Shown: positions 32,512 to 42,972, numbered from the stretch's first letter. The stretch: 49,000 bases of DNA from Ruminococcus sp. (GCA_017484095.1 JAFUTU010000031.1:1-49000), one strand, 5' to 3'. Notes: generated from the sequence alone by a model not told the origin. A program made the numbers and translations.

Positions 32512-34254
32512 ATGCTGAAGCTGTTTCGGTATCTGAAAAATTATAAAAAAGAAAGCATCATAGGCCCTGTCTTTAAGCTAATAGAGGCCTGTTTTGAGCT
32601 GGCTGTGCCGCTGGTCATGGCAAATATAATAGATGTAGGCATCAAAAATTCTGACAAGGGCTACATCTACAAAATGGGTGCAGTTCTCGTTTTGCTCGGA
32701 GCTTTAGGCCTTGCCTGCGCCCTTACCGCACAGTATTTTGCGGCTAAGGCGTCCCTTGGCTTTGCAACTGCACTGAGAAGAGAGCTCTTTCATCATATAA
32801 ACACTCTCTCCTATGCCGAGATAGATTCTATAGGCAACCACACCCTTGTCACCCGAATGACCGCAGACGTGAACACCGTGCAGACAGGCGTTAATATGCT
32901 TTTAAGGCTGTTTCTGCGCTCACCTTTTATAGTTATAGGCTCTATCATAATGGCGTTAACGATATCTGTGAAGCTTACCCTCATATTCATTTTGATGACG
33001 CCTGTTCTCGCATACGTTATCTATAAGATAATGGCAGTTACTACTCCTAAATTCAAAGACATTCAGAAGCAGCTCGACAAAACGAACCTTATGACCTCTG
33101 AGACACTGACGGGAGCGAGAGTGATAAGGGCATTTTCAAGACAGGAAGATGAGACCTCCGCCTTTGCCGAGGCAGCTGAGGACCTCAGGCGCAGACAGAT
33201 AATCGCAGGGCGCATATCTGCGCTTATGAACCCTATGACCTACGTTATCTGCAACCTTGCGATAATCGCAGTTATATGGTTCGGTGCTAAAAACGTTTAT
33301 GCCGGCAGTATAAGTCAGGGCGAGCTGATAGCGCTGGTAAACTATATGAACCAGATACTTCTGGCTCTTCTCGCAATGACGATACTGGTAACAAGTATCA
33401 CAAGAATGCAGGCGTCAGCTGTCAGGATAAACGATATTTTTGATATAAACACCTCGATAGAGGATGGCTCAGACAAAGCAGTTGAGACTGACAGCTCTGC
33501 CCCTTGTGTAGAGTTCAGAAACTGCGTGTTCTCATACCATGCCGATGATGACCCGGAGCTTGAAGGCATATCATTCAAGGTGCAGCACGGTGAGACAGTC
33601 GGTATCATCGGCGGTACGGGCTCGGGAAAATCCACTCTTATGAACCTTATACCCCGCTTTTATGATACTGATTCGGGCGAGGTGCTGGTTGACGGTGTTA
33701 ACGTGCGTGAGTATCCCCTCAGACAGCTGAGAGGGAAGATCGGTATAGTGCCGCAAAGGGCAGTGCTGTTCAAGGGCACGGTAAGAGACAATATGAAATG
33801 GCGTGATGAGAATGCCGATGACGAGCAGATAATGAAGGCACTGTCTATTGCCCAGGCGAAGGACTTTGTTATGCAAAAGCCCGAAGGTCTGGACTACATA
33901 ATAAATCAGGAGGGCAAGAACCTTTCAGGCGGCCAGCGCCAGAGGCTGACTATCGCACGGGCTCTTACAGGCAGCCCTGAGATCCTTATCCTTGATGATT
34001 CAGCTTCAGCGCTCGACCTTGCTACAGATGCAGCGCTCAGGCGGGCTATTGCCCGTGAGACCGAGGGACTTACGGTGTTTATAGTATCGCAGAGAGTTTC
34101 ATCTATAAGGCGCGCAGATAAGATAGTCGTCCTCGATGACGGCAGGATAGCAGGCATAGGCACTCATGGCGAGCTTGTCACCTCCTGTGAGGTATACCGC
34201 GAGATATGCAATTCTCAGCTTTCTGAAAAGGAGGCTAAGAGCAATGAAAAATAA
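32512..34254 (+). CDS. ABC exporter half-transporter, degenerate-site subunit
   Basis: 580 residues: six membrane segments in the first 310 residues and a C-terminal ATPase. Walker A is G-G-T-G-S-G-K-S-T near residue 366, and the signature L-S-G-G-Q is intact near 475. Walker B reads L-I-L-D-D-S: the catalytic glutamate is replaced by aspartate, as in the non-hydrolysing site of heterodimeric exporters such as TM287/288. It pairs with the next gene, which it overlaps by 11 bases. Substrates could be drugs, lipids or peptides; none can be chosen from sequence. TTGGAG precedes the start. Confidence 0.92.
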   Translation: MLKLFRYLKNYKKESIIGPVFKLIEACFELAVPLVMANIIDVGIKNSDKGYIYKMGAVLVLLGALGLACALTAQYFAAKASLGFATALRRELFHHINTLSYAEIDSIGNHTLVTRMTADVNTVQTGVNMLLRLFLRSPFIVIGSIIMALTISVKLTLIFILMTPVLAYVIYKIMAVTTPKFKDIQKQLDKTNLMTSETLTGARVIRAFSRQEDETSAFAEAAEDLRRRQIIAGRISALMNPMTYVICNLAIIAVIWFGAKNVYAGSISQGELIALVNYMNQILLALLAMTILVTSITRMQASAVRINDIFDINTSIEDGSDKAVETDSSAPCVEFRNCVFSYHADDDPELEGISFKVQHGETVGIIGGTGSGKSTLMNLIPRFYDTDSGEVLVDGVNVREYPLRQLRGKIGIVPQRAVLFKGTVRDNMKWRDENADDEQIMKALSIAQAKDFVMQKPEGLDYIINQEGKNLSGGQRQRLTIARALTGSPEILILDDSASALDLATDAALRRAIARETEGLTVFIVSQRVSSIRRADKIVVLDDGRIAGIGTHGELVTSCEVYREICNSQLSEKEAKSNEK

Positions 34255-35995
34255 AAGCTCAGGCTCATCGGCGCTTAAGCCTCTTCTCACATATGCAAAG
34301 CCGTACAAGTCTCTGTTCGTGCTGTCAATGGTGTTCTCGGTTATATCTGTTGCGGCAACGCTTTATGCGCCTATACTCATCGGTGATGCTGTCGATAAGG
34401 TGGTCGGCAGCGGCAATGTTGATTTCAAAGCCCTCGGAGCTATACTTGTAAAGCTCGGGGCGGTAGCTCTCATTACGGGGATATCTCAGTGGCTGATGGC
34501 TCTTTGCACAAACAGGATAACCTATATGGTCGTGCAGAGAGTTCGCGAGGACGCCTATAATAAGCTGCACAGGCTGCCTCTCTCGTATATAGACTCTCAG
34601 CCGCACGGCGATATCATCAGCCGCATAATAACTGACGTTGAGCAGATTTCTGACGGCCTGCTTATGGGATTTTCTCAGCTGTTTACTGGTACTTGTACAA
34701 TTTTTGGTACACTTATCTTTATGCTGTCGATAAATGTGAAGATAGCCCTTGTAGTGGTTGTGATAACGCCGCTCTCGCTGTTTGCGGCTAGGTTCATCTC
34801 AGACAATACGTTCAGGCTTTTTCATGAGCAGTCTGTCGTCAGGGGAGAGCTGACCTCTCTGGTAGAGGAGATGACGGGCAACAGCAAGACCGTTGCAGCC
34901 TTCTGCTATGAGGAAAAGAGCGAGGAGCAGTTTGAAAAGCTGAATCTGAAGCTGCAGAAGATAGGCGTAAGAGCGACCTTCTTCTCGTCGCTAACAAATC
35001 CTACAACCAGATTTATAAACGGTCTGGTGTATACGTCGGTAGGTATCATAGGTGCAATGTCGGTAATTGGCGGCGGCTTCACAGTCGGCAACCTGACGAG
35101 CTTTCTTACCTATGCGAACCAGTATACAAAGCCGTTCAATGAGATATCGGGCGTTATAACTGAGCTCCAGAGCGCACTTGCATCCGCTAAGAGAGTTTTT
35201 GAGCTTATAGCTCTTCAGGAGGAAAACCCTGATGACAGTGATGCAAAGGTGCTCACAGAGGTAGACGGCACAGTCGATATCGAGCACGTATATTTCAGCT
35301 ATGACCCCAAGGTAAGCCTTATAGAAGACTTTGACCTTCACGTAAGGCAGGGCCAGCGGATAGCGATAGTCGGTCCTACAGGCTGCGGAAAAACAACTAT
35401 GATAAATCTGCTCATGCGCTTTTATGACGCCGACAGAGGCGAGATCAGCATAAGCGGTGAGCCAATAAAGCACTGCACCAGAAACTCTATGCGCTCTATG
35501 TACGGAATGGTGCTGCAGGACACATGGCTGAAAACAGGAACTATCAGAGAGAATATCTGTTATGCAAAACCTGACGCAACGGACGAAGAGATAATTGCGG
35601 CTGCAAAATCGGCACACTGCCACAGCTTTATCAAGCGTCTGCCTAAGGGCTACGATACCGTAGTTTCCGATGCGTTTGCATCTATCTCTCAGGGTCAGAA
35701 GCAGCTGTTGTGCATAGCAAGAGTTATGCTCTGCCTGCCGCCGATGCTGATACTTGATGAGGCTACCTCGTCAATAGACACCAGAACCGAGATACGTATA
35801 CAAAGAGCGTTTGAAAAAATGATGAAGGGCAGGACGAGCTTTATCATAGCGCACAGACTCTCAACTATAAAAAATGCTGATACTATCATAGTTATGCGTG
35901 ACGGTCACATTATAGAGCAGGGCAGACACGACGAGCTGCTTGAGAAAAACGGCTTCTATGCCGAGCTTTATAATTCACAGTTTGCTGAAAGCTGA
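34244..35995 (+). CDS. ABC exporter half-transporter, catalytic subunit
   Basis: 583 residues from ATG 34244 (AAAAGGAGG upstream), with six membrane segments and an ATPase. Walker A is G-P-T-G-C-G-K-T-T, Walker B L-I-L-D-E-A keeps the catalytic Glu, but the signature is I-S-Q-G-Q rather than L-S-G-G-Q. The deviant signature faces the deviant Walker B of the partner, which creates one weak and one active site: the hallmark of a heterodimeric exporter. The start lies within the preceding gene, so synthesis is coupled. Confidence 0.93.
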   Translation: MKNKSSGSSALKPLLTYAKPYKSLFVLSMVFSVISVAATLYAPILIGDAVDKVVGSGNVDFKALGAILVKLGAVALITGISQWLMALCTNRITYMVVQRVREDAYNKLHRLPLSYIDSQPHGDIISRIITDVEQISDGLLMGFSQLFTGTCTIFGTLIFMLSINVKIALVVVVITPLSLFAARFISDNTFRLFHEQSVVRGELTSLVEEMTGNSKTVAAFCYEEKSEEQFEKLNLKLQKIGVRATFFSSLTNPTTRFINGLVYTSVGIIGAMSVIGGGFTVGNLTSFLTYANQYTKPFNEISGVITELQSALASAKRVFELIALQEENPDDSDAKVLTEVDGTVDIEHVYFSYDPKVSLIEDFDLHVRQGQRIAIVGPTGCGKTTMINLLMRFYDADRGEISISGEPIKHCTRNSMRSMYGMVLQDTWLKTGTIRENICYAKPDATDEEIIAAAKSAHCHSFIKRLPKGYDTVVSDAFASISQGQKQLLCIARVMLCLPPMLILDEATSSIDTRTEIRIQRAFEKMMKGRTSFIIAHRLSTIKNADTIIVMRDGHIIEQGRHDELLEKNGFYAELYNSQFAES

Positions 35996-36019
35996 ATTTG
36001 TAAATAAAATGTTAAGCGC

Positions 36020-36048
36020 TTGACAAAATTCGGGCACTGTGATATAAT
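36020..36048 (+). promoter_or_regulatory. rpmE promoter
   Basis: TTGACA (36020-36025), a 17-base spacer and TATAAT (36043-36048), perfect consensus. The leader of about 105 bases has no obvious terminator and may hold a ribosomal-protein control site. Confidence 0.85.
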
Positions 36049-36161
36049 ACATAAGTTGATTGTATCGACATTAATAAAAACGCTGCATAGAACTACTGTC
36101 TAAACTGAAATGATGGGCTTCTATGAGTCATAACATTTGGTTTGGAAGGAGGAGCTAAAAG

Positions 36162-36362
36162 ATGAGAGAAGGAATTCATCCTGTATACGAGGAGACAACT
36201 ATCACCTGCGCTTGCGGTAATGTTATCAAGACTCGTTCTACAAAGAAGGATATCAAGGTCGAGATCTGCTCGAAGTGCCACCCGTTCTTCACAGGCAAGC
36301 AGAAGCTTGTTGACACAGGCGGACGTGTAGACAGATTCAAGAAGAGATTCAATCTTGACTAA
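36162..36362 (+). CDS. rpmE: Ribosomal protein L31 (zinc-binding type)
   Basis: 66 residues of the 50S subunit protein L31. It keeps Cys16, Cys18, Cys36 and Cys39 (C-A-C-G and C-S-K-C), so it is the zinc-containing C+ form, not the zinc-starvation paralogue. A GGAGGAG site precedes the start and a strong terminator follows, as expected for an abundant single-gene transcript. Confidence 0.97.
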   Translation: MREGIHPVYEETTITCACGNVIKTRSTKKDIKVEICSKCHPFFTGKQKLVDTGGRVDRFKKRFNLD

Positions 36363-36366
36363 TTGC

Positions 36367-36398
36367 AGAGAGAACGGCAAAAACCGTTCTCTTTTTTT
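36367..36398 (+). terminator. rpmE terminator
   Basis: GAGAACGG (36370-36377) pairs with CCGTTCTC (36384-36391), then seven T. Confidence 0.9.
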
Positions 36399-36429
36399 GC
36401 TTTTACTTAAATTTTGATGAGGTGAGCTT

Positions 36430-36948
36430 ATGCCTGAATATTTTGACCTTTATGACAGAGAACTCAGACCCACGGGAGAAAAGTGGGAGAGAAGAGAAAC
36501 AGTGCCCTTGCCCGAGGGCAGATTTCACTATGTGGTCAATATCCTCTGCATAAATAAAGACGGAAAGATACTTATAACTCAGCGCCACCCCGATAAGCCA
36601 TACGGCGGCTGGTGGGAGGTGTCGGGCGGCTCTGTCGTTTCGGGAGAGAAGCCGCTTGACGGCGCTGTGAGAGAGCTTTTTGAGGAGACAGGTCTTAAAG
36701 CTGAGCCTTCCGAGCTGCGCTATTTCGGGCAGATAATAAGAGAGCGCTCGGGCTGTGTTCATAACTTCTATATGTATGAGGGAGATTTCTCTGAGGAGGA
36801 TATAGTTTTGCAGGAGGGCGAGACTGTAGATTTCAGGCTCGTTACGCCAAAAGAGCTCGAACAGATGAGTGACAGGCTTGAGTTTCTTGATTTCTCCTTT
36901 AATCGCCTGAGAGCAGTCTTTGCAGACATTTTCTTTCATCATATCTGA
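36430..36948 (+). CDS. Nudix hydrolase
   Basis: 172 residues with a complete Nudix box near residues 74-96: G-G-S-V-V-S-G-E, then R-E-L-F-E-E-T-G-L. The N-terminus (Y-F-D-L-Y-D-R-E-L-R-P-T-G) is like isopentenyl-diphosphate isomerase-type Nudix proteins, but the Cys/His pair that defines the isomerase is not clear, so a pyrophosphohydrolase for a nucleotide or related compound is likelier. A GAGGTGAG site precedes it. It lies 14 bases before the next gene in one run. Confidence 0.88.
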   Translation: MPEYFDLYDRELRPTGEKWERRETVPLPEGRFHYVVNILCINKDGKILITQRHPDKPYGGWWEVSGGSVVSGEKPLDGAVRELFEETGLKAEPSELRYFGQIIRERSGCVHNFYMYEGDFSEEDIVLQEGETVDFRLVTPKELEQMSDRLEFLDFSFNRLRAVFADIFFHHI

Positions 36949-36962
36949 TAAGAGGACGAGCT

Positions 36963-37592
36963 ATGAATTATGTAACTATCTATGAAGAGGCTGAGGGCAC
37001 CTACACCGAAAAGCGCTCTGACTTTATCGGGCATATTGCTCCCGTCAAAAACGGCGAGGAGGCAGCCGCTTACGTTGAAAGGATAAAGGCGGAGAACCGC
37101 AAGGCAAGGCACAATGTTTATGCCTATATAGTGCGTGAGGGCAACATCACCAGATACAGTGATGACGGCGAACCCCAGGGAACGGGAGGTATGCCTGTGC
37201 TCGATGTGCTCAGAAAGCAGGGGCTTACTGATGTTTGTGTCGTGGTGACACGATATTTCGGAGGTATACTGCTAGGCGCTAACGGGCTTGTGAGGGCTTA
37301 TTCAACTGCCTGCGCAGAGGCTGTTTCAAATGCGAAGAAAATGTATATGTGTGATTGCTCTCGCCTTGAGTTTTCTGTAGATTATACCCTTTACGGCAAG
37401 GTGAGCTATCTTCTGCCTGCGTTTAAGGTGATAATGGAAAAAGAAGACTTTGCTGATGTTGTGAATATCAGCCTCCTTGTGAGAAGAGAGCTTTGCGAGG
37501 AGCTGAAAAATCAGCTTACAGATGCTTCCAACGGGAATGTTTTGTTGTCGGAAACAACAGGATTGACTGCTGATTTCGGTGAAAATTTGTGA
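36963..37592 (+). CDS. yigZ: YigZ/IMPACT-family protein
   Basis: 209 residues of the UPF0029/IMPACT family: K-R-S-D-F-I-G-H near residue 20, A-R-H-N-V-Y-A-Y, D-D-G-E-P-Q-G-T-G-G near 70, then V-V-V-T-R-Y-F-G-G-I-L-L-G. The C-terminal half is a ferredoxin-like domain. Members in bacteria are uncharacterised, with a suggested role in translation or stress. It follows the Nudix gene, with a GAGGAC site upstream. Confidence 0.9.
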   Translation: MNYVTIYEEAEGTYTEKRSDFIGHIAPVKNGEEAAAYVERIKAENRKARHNVYAYIVREGNITRYSDDGEPQGTGGMPVLDVLRKQGLTDVCVVVTRYFGGILLGANGLVRAYSTACAEAVSNAKKMYMCDCSRLEFSVDYTLYGKVSYLLPAFKVIMEKEDFADVVNISLLVRRELCEELKNQLTDASNGNVLLSETTGLTADFGENL

Positions 37593-37686
37593 TAAACTAC
37601 AAAGTTTTTTGAAAAGTATTAAAAAAAGAGGGTTTTTAAAGAGAATTTCGGTATATATAAGTAGTTGTGTGTAAAGGAGGGAGCTT

Positions 37687-38685
37687 ATGTTTGAAGCGAA
37701 GCAAAGACTGATGCAGTATGAGAAGCTGATGCTCTGTGAGCAGGCGCAGTCGTCCTTTTCATCAAAGGGCAGAGAACGCCCGGAAGAGCCGGACGAGGTC
37801 AGGACGGACTTTCAGCGCGACCGCGACAGGATACTTCATTCAAACGCTTTCAGGCGCTTGAAGCATAAGACACAGGTGTTCCTCTCTCCTGCCGGAGATC
37901 ACTACAGGACGAGACTTACTCACACCCTTGAGGTGAGCCAGATAGCGAGAACGATCGCGCGAGGGCTGCTGCTGAATGAAGACCTTACCGAAGCTATAGC
38001 TCTGGGTCACGATCTGGGGCATACTCCGTTCGGTCATGCAGGTGAGAGAACTCTCAATGAGCTCAACCCTGACGGCTTTCACCATTATGAGCAGGGTCTG
38101 CGAGTGGTAGACCTTATAGAAAAGGACGGCAAGGGTCTTAACCTTACATATGAAGTGCGTGACGGCATACTAAAGCACACGAATATGACTGCCGAGACAA
38201 AAGAGGGCTGTGTCGTCAGAAAGGCTGACGTGATAGCCTATATCAATCACGATATCGACGACTCGATAAGAGCAGGCATACTTACTGAGGAGGATATCCC
38301 GAAGCAGATCAGAGATATCCTTGGCAATTCAAAATCAGAGAGGATAGCCACTCTTGTTAAAGATGTTATCCTGCACGGGGCAGACGAGATCGGAATGTCT
38401 GCCGAGATAGAGATAGCTTTTGATACACTGCACAAGTTCATGTTTGACAGTGTGTATTTCAATCCTAAGTGTAAAAGCGAGGAGGCTAAGGCAAAGGCTA
38501 TGATAATAAAGCTTTATGAGTATTATCAGAGACATATCGAAAAGCTGCCTGCCGAATATCTGAATCTCGCTTATAATTACGGAACTGACAGAGCCGTCTG
38601 CGATTATATCGCAGGAATGACGGACGGCTTTGCGGTAGAGACCTTTAAGGAGCTGTTCATTCCGAAGGGCTGGGCAGGCTACTGA
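37687..38685 (+). CDS. dgt: HD-domain dNTP triphosphohydrolase (dGTPase-like)
   Basis: 332 residues with the metal ligands of HD phosphohydrolases: R-L-T-H-T-L-E-V-S near residue 77 (His), H-D-L-G-H-T-P-F-G-H-A near 115 (His-Asp), and a later Asp in the helix containing N-H-D-I-D-D. R-x-x-A-F-R-R-L-K-H-K-T-Q-V-F is the conserved start of the dGTPase group. It hydrolyses dNTPs to nucleosides and triphosphate, which controls dNTP pools ahead of the adjacent primase gene. AAAGGAGGG precedes ATG 37687. Confidence 0.92.
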   Translation: MFEAKQRLMQYEKLMLCEQAQSSFSSKGRERPEEPDEVRTDFQRDRDRILHSNAFRRLKHKTQVFLSPAGDHYRTRLTHTLEVSQIARTIARGLLLNEDLTEAIALGHDLGHTPFGHAGERTLNELNPDGFHHYEQGLRVVDLIEKDGKGLNLTYEVRDGILKHTNMTAETKEGCVVRKADVIAYINHDIDDSIRAGILTEEDIPKQIRDILGNSKSERIATLVKDVILHGADEIGMSAEIEIAFDTLHKFMFDSVYFNPKCKSEEAKAKAMIIKLYEYYQRHIEKLPAEYLNLAYNYGTDRAVCDYIAGMTDGFAVETFKELFIPKGWAGY

Positions 38686-38705
38686 TAAAAGAGGCGGTGA
38701 ACTGA

Positions 38706-40490
38706 TTGCCATTACCTATAGATTTTATAGAGCGGCTGAAAACTGCCAACCCGATAGACGAGGTCATGGGCAGTTATGTGTCTCTCAGGCGGTCGGGCAG
38801 AGATTTTGTGTGTCTTTGTCCGTTCCATAATGAGAAGACGCCCTCTTGCTATATACACCCCGATCAGGAGTATTTTCACTGCTTCGGCTGCGGAGCAGGC
38901 GGTGATGTCATCACCTTTACGATGAAATACAATAACCTCGATTACTGGGAGGCGGTAAAGCTTCTTGCAGAGCGCGGAGGTATACCGCTGCCGCAGGATA
39001 ATGCGTTTTCTGATAAGGGGCAGGATATCCGCAAGAGGATATATGAGATGAACAAGATCGCAGCAAGGTTTTTCTACGATAAGCTGCGCTCGCCCGAGGG
39101 CAGGGAGTGCCTTGCGTATCTCATAAACAAAAGAAGATTAAAGCCCGAAACAATAAAAAAATACGGTATGGGCTTTGCTCCGAACAGCTGGTCTGAGCTT
39201 AAAAGCCATATGCTCTCCGAGGGTTTTACCGAGGACGAGCTGCTGAAGGGATCTCTTATAACGAATTCGAGGAACAATTCAAAAAATACGTTCGACTTTT
39301 TTGTCAACAGAGCAATGTTCCCGTTCTTTGACCTGGCAGGGCATATAGTCGGCTTCGGAGGGCGAGCACTCTCACCCGATGACAAGAGAAAGTATCTCAA
39401 TTCCAGAGATACCGCAGTTTACAATAAGGAAAGATACCTCTTTTCGATGAACTTTGCCAAAAATGCCTGCGTAAAGGACAAGCAAATACTTCTCTGTGAG
39501 GGTAATCTCGATGTTATATCTTTAAATCAGGCAGGGTTTGAAAATGCTGTAGCTTCCTGCGGAACTGCCCTTACACCTCAGCAGGTGAAGATAATCTCAA
39601 ATTATGCTGACAGCGTTGTCATCTGCTATGACAGTGACGAGGCAGGTCAGAAGGCTACCCAGAAAGCTATAAGGCTTATCTCGGAGACGGGACTGAAAAC
39701 AAGCGTTATAAAAATGAACGGCGCCAAGGACCCCGATGAGTACATAAACAAATTCGGTCCTGACCATTTCAGGCACCTTATAAAAGGCTCGGAGGACGCA
39801 GTGCTTTTCAGGCTCGATATCTGCAAGGACGGCAAAGACCTTGATACCGAGGCAGGAAGATATGAATATATAAAAGATGCCTGCAAGGTGCTGGCAGAGC
39901 TTTCATCGCCTGCACAAAGAGAGGTCTATATCTCAAGAATAGAAAAAGAGACCGAGATAAACCGCTCTGTTATAAAAAGCGAGCTCGATTCACTTATGCG
40001 CCGCAATAGCAGAGCTGATAAAAAACGCGACTGGAACAGAACGGCAACGTTCTCAAATTTCAAGCGTGACGATATCAATCCCGAGGCTCACCGTCACCGT
40101 AAGGAGACTGCCTGCGAGGAAGGGCTTATCTACTATATCTATAAGAATAAAGATAAGTGTGCTGATATCTTAAAAAGGCTGCCGCCCGAGCGCTTTGTCA
40201 CAGACTTTAACAGGCGGCTGTACAAGAGCCTTACCGATAAGATAATCAATGACCTTGATTCGTCGGTATCATCGTTCAATGATGAATTTTCACCCGATGA
40301 GGTGGGAAAGCTAACAGCAATGCTCGACCACTACGCTGAGCTGGAAGTGAGCGAGCAGGTAGCTGAGGACTATATCAAGGCGCTGCTTGAATATAATGGC
40401 GGCAAGAGCAGGGCTGATTATTCCGACGATAAGAACAACGAAGCGTTTTTTGATGATATAAAAAGGCTGAGAGACCGCAAAAAACGATGA
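38706..40490 (+). CDS. dnaG: DNA primase
   Basis: 594 residues. The N-terminal CHC2 zinc finger is at [10 protein letters not shown], then [10 protein letters not shown]. The RNA polymerase core region contains M-G-F-A-P-N-S-W, and the TOPRIM motif [10 protein letters not shown] near 265 carries the catalytic Glu, with C-Y-D-S-D-E-A-G near 310. The C-terminal third is the helicase-interaction domain. The start is TTG 38706, after a GAGGCGGTGA-type site. Linked to rpoD, as in the macromolecular synthesis operon. Confidence 0.95.
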   Translation: MPLPIDFIERLKTANPIDEVMGSYVSLRRSGRDFVCLCPFHNEKTPSCYIHPDQEYFHCFGCGAGGDVITFTMKYNNLDYWEAVKLLAERGGIPLPQDNAFSDKGQDIRKRIYEMNKIAARFFYDKLRSPEGRECLAYLINKRRLKPETIKKYGMGFAPNSWSELKSHMLSEGFTEDELLKGSLITNSRNNSKNTFDFFVNRAMFPFFDLAGHIVGFGGRALSPDDKRKYLNSRDTAVYNKERYLFSMNFAKNACVKDKQILLCEGNLDVISLNQAGFENAVASCGTALTPQQVKIISNYADSVVICYDSDEAGQKATQKAIRLISETGLKTSVIKMNGAKDPDEYINKFGPDHFRHLIKGSEDAVLFRLDICKDGKDLDTEAGRYEYIKDACKVLAELSSPAQREVYISRIEKETEINRSVIKSELDSLMRRNSRADKKRDWNRTATFSNFKRDDINPEAHRHRKETACEEGLIYYIYKNKDKCADILKRLPPERFVTDFNRRLYKSLTDKIINDLDSSVSSFNDEFSPDEVGKLTAMLDHYAELEVSEQVAEDYIKALLEYNGGKSRADYSDDKNNEAFFDDIKRLRDRKKR

Positions 40491-40527
40491 CAGTATAAAA
40501 ATCCAATACACTATGGGGGTAATACAA

Positions 40528-41631
40528 ATGAGCGAAAAGAAATCATCAATAATGGAAAACCTGATGCAGCACGGCAAACAGACAGGTAAGCTGACGACTA
40601 AGGAGATCACTGATGCTCTCGAAAAGCTTGACTTTGACGTTGAGCAGATGGACAGCTTTTACGATGCCTGCGCTGCTAACAATATCGAGATCATAGACGA
40701 TGTTACGGTCGATGATACGCTTGTTCTCGTAAACCCTGAGGACGAGCTCGATCAGGACGGAGTTGATATATCGCTCTCTACAGACGGTATAGCTATGGAC
40801 GACCCTGTAAAGATCTACCTCAAGGAGATCGGAAGGGTGCCGCTGCTGACCTCTGAGGAGGAGATACAGCTTGCCGAGCAGATGTCAAGCGGAAACGAAG
40901 CTGAGGCTAAAAAGGCAAGAAAGAGACTTGCTGAGGCGAACCTGAGACTTGTGGTATCTATCGCAAAAAGATATGTCGGCAGAGGTCTTTCCTTCCTTGA
41001 TCTTATCCAGGAGGGTAATATGGGTCTTATCAAGGCAGTTGAGAAGTTCGATTATACAAAGGGATTTAAGTTCTCAACCTACGCTACCTGGTGGATAAGA
41101 CAGGCAATAACCAGAGCAATAGCCGATCAGGCAAGAACTATACGCATACCTGTTCATATGGTAGAAACTATAACCAAGGTAAAGAAGGCTTCATCTCAGC
41201 TGCTGCATAAAAACGGCCATGACCCCTCACCCGAGGAGATCGCAGAGGAGCTTGATATGAGCGTTGAGAGAGTAAGGGAGATAATGCGTATAGCTCAGGA
41301 CCCTGTATCTCTTGAAACGCCTATTGGTGAGGAGGAGGATTCTCACCTCGGTGACTTTATCCCTGATGATGATGCCCCGGCTCCTGCTGAGGCTGCATCT
41401 CTCGTTCTTCTGAAAGAGCAGATCAATCAGGTGCTCTCCACCCTTACAGACAGAGAGGAGAAGGTGCTAAGGCTGCGTTTCGGCCTTGAGGACGGACGCT
41501 CCAGAACACTCGAAGAGGTAGGTCAGGAATTCAACGTTACCCGTGAGCGTATCCGCCAGATAGAGGCCAAGGCTCTCAGAAAGCTTCGCCACCCGAACAG
41601 GAGCAACAAGGTAAGAGATTATCTCGACTGA
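40528..41631 (+). CDS. rpoD: RNA polymerase primary sigma factor SigA
   Basis: 367 residues. Region 1.1 is short, region 1.2 is at [11 protein letters not shown] near 95, region 2 contains [12 protein letters not shown], region 3 begins I-P-V-H-M-V-E-T, and region 4 ends [19 protein letters not shown] 40528 is chosen because GGGGGT lies about 7 bases upstream; the ATG at 40513 is part of that site. The many TTGACA/TATAAT promoters in the window are its expected targets. Confidence 0.97.
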   Translation: MSEKKSSIMENLMQHGKQTGKLTTKEITDALEKLDFDVEQMDSFYDACAANNIEIIDDVTVDDTLVLVNPEDELDQDGVDISLSTDGIAMDDPVKIYLKEIGRVPLLTSEEEIQLAEQMSSGNEAEAKKARKRLAEANLRLVVSIAKRYVGRGLSFLDLIQEGNMGLIKAVEKFDYTKGFKFSTYATWWIRQAITRAIADQARTIRIPVHMVETITKVKKASSQLLHKNGHDPSPEEIAEELDMSVERVREIMRIAQDPVSLETPIGEEEDSHLGDFIPDDDAPAPAEAASLVLLKEQINQVLSTLTDREEKVLRLRFGLEDGRSRTLEEVGQEFNVTRERIRQIEAKALRKLRHPNRSNKVRDYLD

Positions 41632-41646
41632 TTTCAAGGAGGAGCA

Positions 41647-42075
41647 ATGTTTATAACGCTTGAGACCGATTACGCGGTCAGGATAACCTCGGTGCTGTGC
41701 GAAAAGGGCGTGAAAACAGACGCCAAGAGCATTTCCGAGGAGGCTGCCGTGACGCTGAGGTTCACTCTGAAGATACTCAGGAAGCTTGTCGGTGCAGGGC
41801 TGGTAAAGTCCTTTAAGGGAACAAGGGGCGGCTACATAATAGATATGGATCCGAAGGATATAACTCTGAGAATGGTGATAGAGGCTATCGAAGGGCCGTA
41901 TTATTTCTCGCGCTGTCTGGCTCCAGAATGTGAGTGCAGTCAGGGCTCTGCAAATGAATGCAGCTGCAGAAAGGCGTTCGGAGAGGTAAGCGACCTTGTA
42001 AGAAATAAGCTTGATGAGTATAATTTTTACGACCTTATCAATGCCGATAAAAAGGATAAAGAAGCTGTGCAATGA
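41647..42075 (+). CDS. Rrf2-family transcriptional regulator with cysteine cluster
   Basis: 142 residues with an N-terminal winged helix typical of Rrf2 proteins: Y-A-V-R-I-T-S-V-L, I-S-E-E-A-A-V-T-L-R-F-T-L-K-I-L-R-K-L, then G-T-R-G-G-Y. A cysteine cluster at 90, 95, 97, 105 and 107 would bind an iron-sulfur cluster, so it is probably a redox or iron-sensing regulator. It lies 15 bases after rpoD with AAGGAGGA and overlaps the GH25-like gene by 4 bases. Its targets are unknown. Confidence 0.9.
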   Translation: MFITLETDYAVRITSVLCEKGVKTDAKSISEEAAVTLRFTLKILRKLVGAGLVKSFKGTRGGYIIDMDPKDITLRMVIEAIEGPYYFSRCLAPECECSQGSANECSCRKAFGEVSDLVRNKLDEYNFYDLINADKKDKEAVQ

Positions 42076-42959
42076 GCAAAAAATTCAGACTTGACCGTGA
42101 TGCGCGCCGAAGGATAGACAATGAGTTTCCCGAGGGCGTTGCCGAGGACTACTCAAACTATGATGAGTATGACGAGGAGCAGGAACAAAAAAGCGACCGC
42201 CGCAGACGAAGAACAGCCCGCTTTGTAATAAAGCTGACGGCACTGTGCCTTGTGCTGCTGACGGTGATGACCTGTGTGCTCCTGTATACGGGATATATCT
42301 GGTTCAATGAGCCGAGAAAGCGCGATTATCCATACCGCGGCCCGATAATAGATGCCGATATGGGCAAGATCGGCTGGCAGGCATTCTCTCAGCAGAATAT
42401 ACAGTTTGCCTATATAACCGCGACCAAGGGCAAGGGCTATGTTGACGAGCGCTTTGAGTATAACAAAAAAAACGGTGAGCCTACCGACCTTCCGCTTGGG
42501 TATCTTCATATATTTGAGCCGAAGCAAAACGGCAGAGCTCAGGCAGAGCATTTTATCAGTACTGTCGGCAATAAGATGACAGGCAGACTGATACCTGCGG
42601 CTGAGATCGAATACAGCGGCGTTGACAGGATAATAAACCCCGATGTTGAGAACTCTGTCGAGAACCTTAAGGAGTTTGTTGCGGAGATAGAGTCGCAGTA
42701 CGGTGTGAAGCCTATGCTTTTGTGTCGGGAGAAGGAATACAGGCAGCTCATACTGCCATATGATGAGTTCGAGGGCTGCCCCATATGGATAGACAGCATT
42801 TTTACCGAACCCGATAAAGACATTGACTGGACCCTGTGGACGTATACTCCCAGGGCGAAATACCGCTATTATGACGGTGATAAATATGTTGATGTTGCGG
42901 TATTAAACGGCGCAGAAAGTGACTTTAAAAAATTATTAGTACCAAAAAGTGTACAGTAA
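42072..42959 (+). CDS. GH25-like membrane-anchored protein (lysozyme fold)
   Basis: 295 residues. A charged N-terminus is followed by one membrane segment at about 50-75, so the C-terminal domain faces outside. That domain has the GH25 order: P-I-I-D-A-D, G-W-Q-A-F, I-Q-F-A-Y-I-T-A-T-K-G-K-G-Y-V-D-E-R-F, then L-I-P-A-A-E-I-E. Where lysozymes have D-x-E, this has E178-x-E180, with Asp94 present, so activity is uncertain. Family lysozymes cut the peptidoglycan glycan chain. It is the last gene of the dnaG-rpoD-rrf2 run. ATGA overlap with rrf2. Confidence 0.78.
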   Translation: MSKKFRLDRDARRRIDNEFPEGVAEDYSNYDEYDEEQEQKSDRRRRRTARFVIKLTALCLVLLTVMTCVLLYTGYIWFNEPRKRDYPYRGPIIDADMGKIGWQAFSQQNIQFAYITATKGKGYVDERFEYNKKNGEPTDLPLGYLHIFEPKQNGRAQAEHFISTVGNKMTGRLIPAAEIEYSGVDRIINPDVENSVENLKEFVAEIESQYGVKPMLLCREKEYRQLILPYDEFEGCPIWIDSIFTEPDKDIDWTLWTYTPRAKYRYYDGDKYVDVAVLNGAESDFKKLLVPKSVQ

Positions 42960-42972
42960 AACAAAGCGTAAA

